Source of the DNA: a virus
Length of the DNA stretch: 51,876 nucleotides
Virus record (IMG/VR): IMGVR_UViG_3300035698_034991
Location: 1 to 51,876 of that record
Reading direction: 5' to 3' (one strand)
A program made the translations under genes and the position numbers. Below are positions 7,621-14,090 of the stretch, one piece after another; positions within the stretch are counted from its first letter, which is position 1; each line of letters begins with the position of its first letter. The notes beneath the pieces are model-generated. The model was not told the origin of the DNA. It saw nothing but the letters and a program-made list of their open reading frames with translations, and searched no databases.

Positions 7621-8352
7621 ATGGGAGATAAAACTTCACTTGGCGACCGTATGAAAAAACACGAAAGTGTTTATAAATTTTCTTTACCTCATCGCATGCC
7701 GATAGTTTGTCGGCTCGACGGAAAAGCTTTTCATACCTATACATCCGGGTGCAAGGAATTGTTTTGCAAAAGTTTGAACCAAGTAATGGATCAGACTGCA
7801 ATAAAACTATGCAAAGAAATCCAGGGCGCACAAATGGCGTATGTCCAGAGTGATGAAATTTCCATTTTGATTCACCCGTATAAAAAGTTTGCAAGTCAGG
7901 CCTGGTTTGATAATGAAGTTCAAAAAATATCAAGTGTAACAGCCGGAATTGCCTCTTCTACTTTTACAATGCTGTCGGATAAAATTTCTTTTAATGGTGG
8001 CCAGATCAAGCCTGCTGTTTTTGATTCGAGAGTTTTTGGCCTGCCCGAAAATGAAGTTTGTAATTATTTGGTTTGGAGGCAGAAAGATTGTGAAAGAAAC
8101 TCAATTTCTTCTGCTGCACAGTATCATTATTCAGCAAAAGAATTGCATGGAAAAAATTCGCAACTAAAAAAGGAAATGCTGCTTAGATGTAACTATGACT
8201 GGGAGATGTCAGAGCCAGGATTTAGATTTGGAAGAACTATTCTACCGACAGAAACATTTGAAGGCCGGAAAACTTGGGCCGTAAGCGAAGAGACATTGGT
8301 TTTTTCGGAGCAGCGGAAATTCGTTAATGATTTACTTCTATGTGAAGAATAA
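7621..8352 (+). CDS. thg1: Thg1-like protein (3'-5' RNA polymerase / tRNA-His guanylyltransferase family)
   Basis: The 243-aa protein is of normal Thg1/TLP length. The metal-binding motif RLDGKAFHTYT places Asp33, and YVQSDEISIL gives Asp78-Glu79; these correspond to the three catalytic carboxylates of human Thg1. Thg1 adds G-1 to tRNA-His. Bacterial and archaeal Thg1-like proteins add nucleotides in the 3'-5' direction to repair truncated tRNA 5' ends. The neighbouring nucleotidyltransferase and RNA ligase favour the repair role. No tRNA-His is seen in the window. TATGAT at 7604 lies only 17 bp before the ATG and there is no ribosome-binding site, so the mRNA may have a very short leader. 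Confidence 0.9.
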   Translation: MGDKTSLGDRMKKHESVYKFSLPHRMPIVCRLDGKAFHTYTSGCKELFCKSLNQVMDQTAIKLCKEIQGAQMAYVQSDEISILIHPYKKFASQAWFDNEVQKISSVTAGIASSTFTMLSDKISFNGGQIKPAVFDSRVFGLPENEVCNYLVWRQKDCERNSISSAAQYHYSAKELHGKNSQLKKEMLLRCNYDWEMSEPGFRFGRTILPTETFEGRKTWAVSEETLVFSEQRKFVNDLLLCEE

Positions 8353-8363
8353 AACAAGCAAAA

Positions 8364-9089
8364 CTATTTTTTGCCTATTGTCATAAGGTTGTCATAGCTG
8401 GTAATTTTTGCATCATAGAGCTTTTGAAGCGTGCCGTTTCTTCTGAGAATTTTGTATGTTAGGTTTTCGACGGAATACTCACCACCGGACTCTAGGCCAC
8501 AACTTCTCATTTTTTTCAATTTCTTACTTAGCAGCTCCGCTGATTCAATTGTCTTTTCAAACTTACCATCTTCAAGCCTTGCAACCACGAAGTCATCTAT
8601 TAGACGCATAATAACTTTTGATTTTTTAGTTATCGCTTCTTTGTTTATAAAAGGTTTCGATTTTTGTGGTTCAACAACCCATTCGTTGTTTGTGATGCTA
8701 TAAACGCCCGAGGAGTGATGTACTTCGCTGGCATCTTCCACATAAACTTCAACATCGTAATCATAAATTTTAATTTCGTGCAAGTTATTCCATAGGTTTT
8801 TTCGTGCGCTAAAATATGTTTCAACCAAATCGACATTTTCATCAACCAAAGAATAATCTATAACAAGATGTAGATCAATATCGCTATATTTAGACCAATT
8901 GTAATTGGCCAAGCTTCCAGTGAATTTAATATCTTCAAGCTCAGCCCAGGGAATATCCAGGTCTTTATAGAAGTCTTTGGCGATCTTAATGAGCTGTTTT
9001 CTAATTTTTGGATTTAGTTTTTTATCTTTTGTCCAGATATCCGAATTTAAACTATTCTTAACAGTAAGGCTTTTTAGATCAATGGACAT
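8364..9089 (-). CDS. Pol-beta-type nucleotidyltransferase
   Basis: This is a 241-aa protein. ATG 9089 begins MSIDLK; an in-frame upstream start at 9134 would add a hydrophobic 15-residue stretch and is less likely. GSL at residues 58-60 and D70-x-D72 (SDIDLHLVID) are the signature of the Pol-beta nucleotidyltransferase superfamily, which includes CCA-adding enzymes, kanamycin nucleotidyltransferases and MNTs. A third carboxylate is likely in the YDVEVYVED strand. It is the only minus-strand gene among these repair genes and lies between Thg1-like and RNA ligase genes. Nucleotide addition to RNA 3' ends is plausible but unproven; an antitoxin-like MNT role is the alternative. Confidence 0.8.
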   Translation of the reverse strand: MSIDLKSLTVKNSLNSDIWTKDKKLNPKIRKQLIKIAKDFYKDLDIPWAELEDIKFTGSLANYNWSKYSDIDLHLVIDYSLVDENVDLVETYFSARKNLWNNLHEIKIYDYDVEVYVEDASEVHHSSGVYSITNNEWVVEPQKSKPFINKEAITKKSKVIMRLIDDFVVARLEDGKFEKTIESAELLSKKLKKMRSCGLESGGEYSVENLTYKILRRNGTLQKLYDAKITSYDNLMTIGKK

Positions 9090-9179
9090 GATGATAAATA
9101 TTAATATGAAAGATAAAAAGTAGATTAAAATCATTTATTCTAAAATATGTTATATTCTCTCTAATGAAAGTAGTTTATT

Positions 9180-9824
9180 ATGGCTAGCATGGAAAGGAAA
9201 AAATATCCAAAGACGCCACATCTAGGCTGTAGCCCAGGAGCAAGCAGTAAAGCCACTGTGGTTGATAGTGATAGCTTTTTTCTAAACAAAGAAATTGTAA
9301 TAACCGAAAAAATGGATGGTGAATGCACGGGGCTTACCTCAAACATTTGCCATGCAAGGTCTATTGAAAGTGCGGATCATTCATCGAGGCACTGGGTCAA
9401 GGGCCTTCATTCACAAATTAAAAACGATATACCAGTAGGTTGGAAAATATTTGGAGAAAATATGTTTGCAAAGCACACGATTCAATATTGTAATTTAAAA
9501 TCTTATTTTTTAGCTTTTAATGTTTGGAACAACAATATGGAGTGCTTAGACTGGGAAACAACAAACGAATGGTTTGACAAACTTGGGTTATCTTCACCAA
9601 AATGTCTGTATTTGGGTGTATGTGAAAAAAATACCATTAAGCGTTTTTCTGACGATTTTAATAGTGACAAGAATAAGGCCGAAGGGTTTGTCGTGCGAAC
9701 GACAAGCTCTTTTAAGTACGATCGTTTCGGCACGCACGTAGCCAAGTGGGTCAAGAAGGATTTTATTCAAACAAAACATGACTGGAAACATGGTGAAGTA
9801 ACGAAGAATCGTATGGTAAGATAA
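9180..9824 (+). CDS. RNA ligase (covalent nucleotidyltransferase family)
   Basis: This 214-aa protein shows all main ligase motifs. Motif I is EKMDGE with the adenylated Lys44, motif III is IFGENM at 90-95, motif IV is EGFVVR at 168-173, and motif V is KWVKK at 189-193. The opening YPKTPHLGCSPG is typical of the bacterial/phage RNA ligase family (PF09414-like). There is no OB-fold or kinase domain. The enzyme would seal 3'-OH/5'-phosphate RNA ends using ATP. It lies between the nucleotidyltransferase and polymerase genes. ATG 9189 is an alternative start. No standard 24-bp promoter precedes it, although TATATT occurs at 9151. Confidence 0.88.
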   Translation: MASMERKKYPKTPHLGCSPGASSKATVVDSDSFFLNKEIVITEKMDGECTGLTSNICHARSIESADHSSRHWVKGLHSQIKNDIPVGWKIFGENMFAKHTIQYCNLKSYFLAFNVWNNNMECLDWETTNEWFDKLGLSSPKCLYLGVCEKNTIKRFSDDFNSDKNKAEGFVVRTTSSFKYDRFGTHVAKWVKKDFIQTKHDWKHGEVTKNRMVR

Positions 9825-9836
9825 GACTGTAGATAA

Positions 9837-10103
9837 ATGTCAGATTTCCCAAAAATGCCAAAAATTAAAAAAAAGGTCGTATATCAAAAAGTCCTTGGGC
9901 GGACTCTCCTTCGTGGCCAATGCTTTATTTCATTCGAGGAAAAGTCATCGCACGTCGAAGACCCGAATATATTTATTGTTTCCGGGACTGGCAAATGCTT
10001 TTCTTGCGTATCCCTAAAAACAGGCTGGCCAGGGTCTAAAAGACTTGCCGATGAGAACGTTTGCCCGGTAGATATTACTATTTGCTGGGAAGATGTAATT
10101 TAG
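9837..10103 (+). CDS. Unknown small protein upstream of DNA polymerase
   Basis: This 88-aa protein is not recognised. It looks beta-rich with a Lys-rich start and two Cys close together (CFSC). Its TAG stop shares a base with the GTG start of the polymerase gene (TAGTG), so translation is coupled and the product may be made in proportion to the polymerase. It lies 12 bp after the RNA ligase gene. Confidence 0.65.
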   Translation: MSDFPKMPKIKKKVVYQKVLGRTLLRGQCFISFEEKSSHVEDPNIFIVSGTGKCFSCVSLKTGWPGSKRLADENVCPVDITICWEDVI

Positions 10104-11383
10104 TGGAAATTTTACTACAACGCAGACTTCTAGGTATTAAAAAATTCGATTTGCTGATAAATAGCAATGGTGAGGTGCAGAAGCATTATTCCGATTTTGT
10201 CGGAAAGTCTAAACCGGAACGCCTGGTAATACCTAGTAAAGATTATTGGCAGATATGTAAGCTGTATGGTCTTCCGTATCGAACATTCCCACCGGAAAGA
10301 TTTAAAAAAGCTTATGAGCTTATCCAAAATCACGAGGCGGAAAAGCCCGGACCTTTGAAAAAGGATTTCCCATGGCAAAAAGTCATACCGAAAAAAATAT
10401 ACAACGATGAGCTTGAGAAAATAACAAAATTGGTATTTGAAGACTGTAAAAAATTATCATTCGAATATTATTTTAATTTTTTCAAATCGTATGAGGTGCT
10501 TTTCAAAAACCTGAATCGTGCAGTAATTGACATGGACCTATATCAGCAATTTACCAACGATGGAAACGAAGCATCAAGTAAGTCAATCTTAAAAACGTTT
10601 GAGCCTGGGATAAAACATCTAAATAAACATTATTGCAAAAAGATAAAATATGATCGGACATCTTCACTTACCGGAAGGCTTGGTATTCAGGAGGGTCCGG
10701 CCATTCTTCATCTTCGAAAAGATTATAGAAAGGTTGTTAAATCTCTCTGGGGTGACAATGGCACCGTTTATTATTTGGACTTTAAATCTCTTGAACCTAG
10801 AATTTTACTTGCGATGAAAGAAAATGCAAGTGAAATCCCCAAAGACATTTATCTTGCCTCGGCAAAGGATTTAAATCTTGATGCTAAAAAACATCGTTCT
10901 GCCATTAAAACTTCTATTATTTCTATGATGTATGGAGCAACCAACGATGTCCTGATTAGAAACCTAAAAAAAGAAATTGATTACCCAGAGGAGTTTGTCC
11001 ATTCTATAAAAGAACATTTCGGTGTCGAATCTTTAAAAGAAAGCCTAAAAAAAGAATATGAGGAAAACGACGGATTAATGATAAGAAATTTATATGGCCG
11101 ACCCATCTTTGCGTCAGCCGCAGCGCCCTATGTCCTCGTTAACTACTTTATTCAGTCCACCGCTGTTGATATTGCCTTACAGGGATTTACAAATATTGTT
11201 AAAAAACTAAAACAGTCAAACGGTTTAGATTTGATCCGCCCATTATTTGTACTGCATGATGCTTTGATTTTAGATGTTCACAATAGCGTTGAACACGTCT
11301 TGCCAAAAATAGCAAATTTTGGAAGCAAAAACATTCCCAAGCTTGAAAATGTAAATTTTTGGATCGACGTTGAAAGGCTATAA
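10103..11383 (+). CDS. Small family A DNA polymerase (palm/fingers only)
   Basis: This is a 426-aa protein. The GTG at 10103 overlaps the previous stop and is preferred to an earlier TTG. Motif A is YLDFKSLEPRILL near residue 226, motif B is KHRSAIKTSIISMMYGA near 262-280, and motif C is LHDALIL near 384. TGRLG upstream of motif A matches the conserved TGR of Pol I. Both catalytic Asp residues are present, but motif C has HDA in place of HDE. No 3'-5' or 5'-3' exonuclease domain exists and the N-terminal 180 residues are unfamiliar. It may be a replicative or gap-filling enzyme, with the DEDDh protein at 2007 a possible separate proofreader. Confidence 0.85.
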   Translation: MEILLQRRLLGIKKFDLLINSNGEVQKHYSDFVGKSKPERLVIPSKDYWQICKLYGLPYRTFPPERFKKAYELIQNHEAEKPGPLKKDFPWQKVIPKKIYNDELEKITKLVFEDCKKLSFEYYFNFFKSYEVLFKNLNRAVIDMDLYQQFTNDGNEASSKSILKTFEPGIKHLNKHYCKKIKYDRTSSLTGRLGIQEGPAILHLRKDYRKVVKSLWGDNGTVYYLDFKSLEPRILLAMKENASEIPKDIYLASAKDLNLDAKKHRSAIKTSIISMMYGATNDVLIRNLKKEIDYPEEFVHSIKEHFGVESLKESLKKEYEENDGLMIRNLYGRPIFASAAAPYVLVNYFIQSTAVDIALQGFTNIVKKLKQSNGLDLIRPLFVLHDALILDVHNSVEHVLPKIANFGSKNIPKLENVNFWIDVERL

Positions 11384-11441
11384 GTTTTTTAAACAATTTC
11401 TTTGATGCAGGATAAACTTGTAAGTAACGAGGTTTAATATT

Positions 11442-11735
11442 ATGACTGACAAAGATAAACAAGGTACTAGCAACCTTAAATTAAGTGACGAATCGATTGC
11501 ATTGGTTCGTGAATTGGTGCAACTTTCAATTCTAACGGGAACTAACCTGGTGGATCATATGAGAGCAGTTCAATTGAATGTGTCCGACGGTTTTGTATAT
11601 CCAACTGAGGATTATGTTCTTGCATACAATGCTCAAATTGAAGAGCTATCCAAAAAGGCCGAGGAGATGCAGGCTAAAGCGCAGGAGGCCGAAGCAAGCG
11701 ACCCGGCGCCCGAACTTGCCGAAGCAAAGAACTAA
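11442..11735 (+). CDS. Small acidic helical protein
   Basis: This 97-aa protein is not recognised. Residues 12-60 look alpha-helical and mixed. The C-terminal third is a Glu/Ala-rich heptad stretch (about 65-95) ending in an acidic low-complexity tail. The ATG is preceded by AACGAGGTTTAAT. Its stop overlaps the stop of the convergent gene by 4 bp. Confidence 0.6.
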   Translation: MTDKDKQGTSNLKLSDESIALVRELVQLSILTGTNLVDHMRAVQLNVSDGFVYPTEDYVLAYNAQIEELSKKAEEMQAKAQEAEASDPAPELAEAKN

Positions 11736-12190
11736 ATTAGTTTGGCAGTTAGGTTGGGTCTGTAGATATAACCAAGCCCTTTGGTTGTAACTACTTCCGC
11801 TGCGTTCATTTCTTGGCGTTCTTTCACGATGTCATAGACCGCATAATTGCCCGTGGCGATCACAATTTCTCCAAATGGAACCTTTTTTATGTAGGTTCCA
11901 AATTTGGACTTGTCCTTTTTAAAAAACATAAATGGACAAAGTTGCCCCCATACTCCATCACGAGTGGAAAAATGATAGACACCACCAATACTATTATGAT
12001 CAGGGTTTTCTTCTCTGGTGATCTTGAGAAGGTTTCCGGCTAATTTGTCACTATGAACAATCGTCCACGATGGGCTATTGTGTTTTTTACTATTGTTAAA
12101 TGAATGGTGTCCGTGCTTTCTTCTCCATTTAGCAAGAGCGCCAGCAACACCAGGTGCAAGGGGTGTATTTTTTTTACTTTTATGCGCCAT
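11732..12190 (-). CDS. Unknown protein, minus-strand singleton
   Basis: This 152-aa protein is not recognised. The first 45 residues are Lys/His/Ser-rich and probably flexible. The middle (GGVYHFSTRDGVWGQLCPF) and the stretch FGEIVIATGNYAVYDIV look like a small beta domain. It is convergent with the preceding gene and divergent from the 2H phosphoesterase gene, whose promoter lies in the gap between them. Confidence 0.6.
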   Translation of the reverse strand: MAHKSKKNTPLAPGVAGALAKWRRKHGHHSFNNSKKHNSPSWTIVHSDKLAGNLLKITREENPDHNSIGGVYHFSTRDGVWGQLCPFMFFKKDKSKFGTYIKKVPFGEIVIATGNYAVYDIVKERQEMNAAEVVTTKGLGYIYRPNLTAKLI

Positions 12191-12229
12191 ACCATATTAT
12201 TATAGAGAATTAATATAAAGTTTTAAACA

Positions 12230-12259
12230 GTTTATAGACTAGGTGTTTTTTGATATTCT
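12230..12259 (+). promoter_or_regulatory. Early-type promoter of the 2H phosphoesterase gene
   Basis: GTTTATAG at 12230-12237 and TATTCT at 12254-12259 are 24 bp apart start-to-start, as in the recurrent motif. Only 6 bp separate the -10 from the ATG at 12266, so transcription should start at or next to the start codon, giving a leaderless message. Confidence 0.65.
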
Positions 12260-12265
12260 TTTTGT

Positions 12266-12658
12266 ATGTATACCGCTGTAGTTCTGGACGAAGAAAGCCG
12301 TGAAAAGATAATTAAGGTCTTTTCACCTATCGTGCCTGATGATTGGGAAATCATTGCCCATCACATGACTATTAATATGGGTAAGATTGAAAAGGGTCCA
12401 ATTGCCAATAGAACCGAGATGCCCAGAAAATACCTGGGAGCTACGGCATTAATGACCGTTGTGGGCCTTGCACAAAATGATAAAGTTATTGCTGTTGAGG
12501 TTGAATCCTCGATACCAAGCAAGAATTTAAATCCACATATCACCATTGCAGTAAATCGTTCTGCCGGAGGCAAACCTTCGATGAGTAACAAGCTTAAAAC
12601 TTTTACAACAATAAAAGACATTTTTATTGTTTTTGGTACGATTCAGGAGATCGGATAA
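12266..12658 (+). CDS. 2H phosphoesterase, tRNA-ligase CPD-like
   Basis: This 130-aa protein has two HxT motifs, H33-M-T35 in HHMTI and H91-I-T93 in NPHITIAV, which define the 2H phosphoesterase fold. Surrounding residues (AVVLDEES at the start, AVEVES before the second motif, GGKPSMSN after it) resemble the cyclic phosphodiesterase domain of fungal tRNA ligase Trl1. That domain opens 2',3'-cyclic phosphates to 2'-phosphates before sealing. This is the healing step that would precede the RNA ligase at 9180. The gene has its own promoter with almost no leader. Confidence in the fold is high, in the CPD subtype moderate. Confidence 0.82.
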   Translation: MYTAVVLDEESREKIIKVFSPIVPDDWEIIAHHMTINMGKIEKGPIANRTEMPRKYLGATALMTVVGLAQNDKVIAVEVESSIPSKNLNPHITIAVNRSAGGKPSMSNKLKTFTTIKDIFIVFGTIQEIG

Positions 12659-12671
12659 TATACTTATAAAT

Positions 12672-12917
12672 GTGATAAACAGAAAAGTAAAACCAGATAC
12701 AAATTTGGAGAAAGTTATTCTTGGTTTATTTTTTATTGTTTTGATGCTTACTGGCGCAGTATTTCTGTTTGTGGGCTATGCTTTTGTTATGCTTGTTCTT
12801 TTCCTGAAGGTGGCATTTGAAATGTTTTTAGCGGTTGGCGAAATACTTTTTAATAAAAATAAAAAATTAAGTAAAACTACAAGCATTCCGGCAAAGCCGA
12901 GACTGGACCAGTTATGA
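12672..12917 (+). CDS. Membrane protein, about 81 aa
   Basis: The start is uncertain: GTG 12672 is used here, while TTG 12627 or 12633 would overlap the 2H gene. An AGGAGA lies at 12645, too far for 12672. Two hydrophobic stretches, near residues 15-38 and 40-55, suggest one long or two short membrane helices, followed by a basic tail. Its TGA stop overlaps the ATG of the next small gene (ATGA). Confidence 0.5.
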   Translation: MINRKVKPDTNLEKVILGLFFIVLMLTGAVFLFVGYAFVMLVLFLKVAFEMFLAVGEILFNKNKKLSKTTSIPAKPRLDQL

Positions 12918-13057
12918 ATAAATCTAATAGCAAAAAAATAAAATATGATTTTATATTTAAAAAAATATGGTCTGAAATTGATCTTGGTGAAGGACGAAAA
13001 GTCTATTTGTCGAATCGAATTTTAGTTTCACAAAACTCATACTCACAAGGAATTTAA
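12914..13057 (+). CDS. Small basic protein, 47 aa
   Basis: ATG at 12914 overlaps the stop of the membrane protein gene (ATGA), which is the main argument that it is translated. The product is Lys-rich at the N-terminus, with no membrane segment or motif. No function can be assigned. Confidence 0.45.
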   Translation: MNKSNSKKIKYDFIFKKIWSEIDLGEGRKVYLSNRILVSQNSYSQGI

Positions 13058-13060
13058 ACT

Positions 13061-13136
13061 TGCGTCGCCAATGCCTGATAGGCCAGGCCTAGTCTGATCG
13101 CACAAGGCTTACATTTTTGCAACAATGGTTAAGCCT
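13061..13136 (+). other. Structured non-coding region upstream of the tRNA
   Basis: TGCG (13061-13064) pairs with CGCA (13099-13102) around a GCCT-GAT-AGGC hairpin. AGGCTTA (13105-13111) pairs with TAAGCCT (13130-13136). It does not fold as a second tRNA cloverleaf. It may be a 3' UTR structure of the preceding operon or a small RNA; no T-run marks a terminator. Confidence 0.35.
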
Positions 13137-13167
13137 GGAAGCACTTTGCTACAAGCGTATTAAGTCT

Positions 13168-13197
13168 GTTTATAATACAAACCATTAGGGTTATAAT
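13168..13197 (+). promoter_or_regulatory. Early-type promoter for tRNA-Arg
   Basis: GTTTATAA at 13168-13175 and TATAAT at 13192-13197 have the recurrent 24-bp spacing. Transcription would start about 36 bp before the tRNA. Just after the -10, TACAAAC upstream and GTTTGTA (13198-13204) form a 7-bp inverted repeat around it, which could hold a regulatory site. Confidence 0.65.
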
Positions 13198-13240
13198 GTT
13201 TGTAGGGTTACGAACTGAATGAGATTGAAAATATAAATAC

Positions 13241-13316
13241 GCTCTCGACGCCGACAGGAACGGCAGCAGAACTTCTAATTCTGACTTTGTGGGTTCGAGT
13301 CCTACCGAGAGCGCCA
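13241..13316 (+). tRNA. tRNA-Arg (anticodon UCU) with encoded CCA
   Basis: This is a 76-nt cloverleaf. The acceptor GCTCTCG pairs with CGAGAGC, and discriminator G is followed by encoded CCA at 13314-13316. The D-stem is GCCG/CGGC, the anticodon stem CAGAA/TTCTG with loop CTTCTAA (anticodon TCT, U33, A37), and the T-arm GTGGG-TTCGAGT-CCTAC. It reads AGA, a codon common in AT-rich phage genes. Position 8 is A where U is usual, and C-1 could pair with G73, extending the acceptor stem. An HNH gene starts 7 bp downstream. Confidence 0.9.
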
Positions 13317-13322
13317 GATAAA

Positions 13323-13673
13323 ATGAAAAAAATTTGTTCAAAATGTTTCATTGAAAAAGATGAAAATAAATTTTATAAAAAAACAAAAAGCCTGAGACAA
13401 ACATATTGTAAGCCTTGTTTTAATTCGTATTGCGTAAAGAGATGGAAAGATAAAAAAACTTACTACATTAAACAAATGGGAGGGGAGTGTCAGGATTGTC
13501 ATAGAAAATATCATGATGTTGTTTATGACTTTCATCATATTGGAAAAAAAGAATTTGAATGGGACAAGCTTAGAAAATTAAAAAAAGAGACAATAGAAAA
13601 TGAATTAAAAAAGTGTGTTTTGTTATGCTCAAATTGTCACAGGCTTAGACATAAAAAGGATCGGGGAAAATAA
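13323..13673 (+). CDS. HNH endonuclease next to the tRNA
   Basis: This 116-aa protein starts with ATG 13323, 7 bp after the tRNA CCA. Zinc-binding pairs CSKC, CKPC and CQDC precede a DFHHIGKK segment, and CVLLCSNCHRLRH closes the HNH fold, with FHH as the first His and the last His in NCHRLRH. This matches short phage HNH proteins of the homing type. It is strongly AT-rich compared with neighbours. It is probably co-transcribed with the tRNA, and its target may be this tRNA locus in related phages; that is inference. Confidence 0.82.
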   Translation: MKKICSKCFIEKDENKFYKKTKSLRQTYCKPCFNSYCVKRWKDKKTYYIKQMGGECQDCHRKYHDVVYDFHHIGKKEFEWDKLRKLKKETIENELKKCVLLCSNCHRLRHKKDRGK

Positions 13674-13729
13674 GCTTGCCAATCTTTAAGATTTCTAACA
13701 TGCCTGCCAGAGTTACTTCGAACAAATAT

Positions 13730-13825
13730 GTCAAAAGCGTACTAAATATGGTACTGTTTTGGCGCATTAAAAATAAAAATAAAATATATGAGTCAAAAGC
13801 GTACTAGAAATGGTACTGTTTTGAC
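13730..13825 (+). repeat. Two 34-bp palindromic direct repeats
   Basis: Copies at 13730-13763 and 13792-13825 match at all but a few positions and are 62 bp apart. Each is itself an imperfect inverted repeat: GTCAAAA..GTAC...GTAC..TTTTGAC. The second copy forms codons 2-13 of the gene at 13788. The first copy in the matching frame reads a similar peptide and then stops, so it looks like a duplicated 5' end. Together they could be an operator pair or scars of a short tandem duplication. Confidence 0.75.
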
Positions 13826-14090
13826 AAGCCTGACAGAGAAAACAATGAAGAAGCGTAAAGAAAAAATTGCAAATGCAGAGACAGCCGTCACTGCTAGCCA
13901 ATCAGAAGATGATTTGCATGAGTTTTTTGACCTGCTTGACAAGTCAGAGGATTCTATAAAACCCATTGGCAAAGAACTGCTGAACCGGATTGAGTCATTG
14001 GTTAACGGACTTACGGTTGATATGAATTCTCCTTTAGAAGATCAAAACCCGTCGGTCGACAGCCCACCTAAAGTGAAAGAGAGAAAATAA
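13788..14090 (+). CDS. Unknown 100-aa protein with repeat-encoded N-terminus
   Basis: The protein is basic over residues 1-30 and acidic/polar after that, with a helical DDLHEFFDLLDKSED segment. Residues 2-13 are encoded by the second palindromic repeat. The last base of its TAA is the first base of the next ATG (TAATG), so the two genes are coupled. It is not recognised; a small DNA-binding regulator acting on its own repeats is a guess. Confidence 0.6.
   Translation: MSQKRTRNGTVLTSLTEKTMKKRKEKIANAETAVTASQSEDDLHEFFDLLDKSEDSIKPIGKELLNRIESLVNGLTVDMNSPLEDQNPSVDSPPKVKERK

Noticed and set aside
13232-13239. TATAAATA just before the tRNA, and again at 32806-32813, identical to the T4 late promoter
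   Set aside because: Both copies are on the plus strand, away from the minus-strand virion genes, and the sequence is AT-rich. No minus-strand copy was found ahead of the virion cluster, so chance is likely.
13241-13316. Amber-suppressor reading of the tRNA (CTA also occurs in the loop)
   Set aside because: The CAGAA/TTCTG stem fixes the seven-base loop with TCT at positions 34-36 after U33. CTA would need a shifted, mismatched stem.
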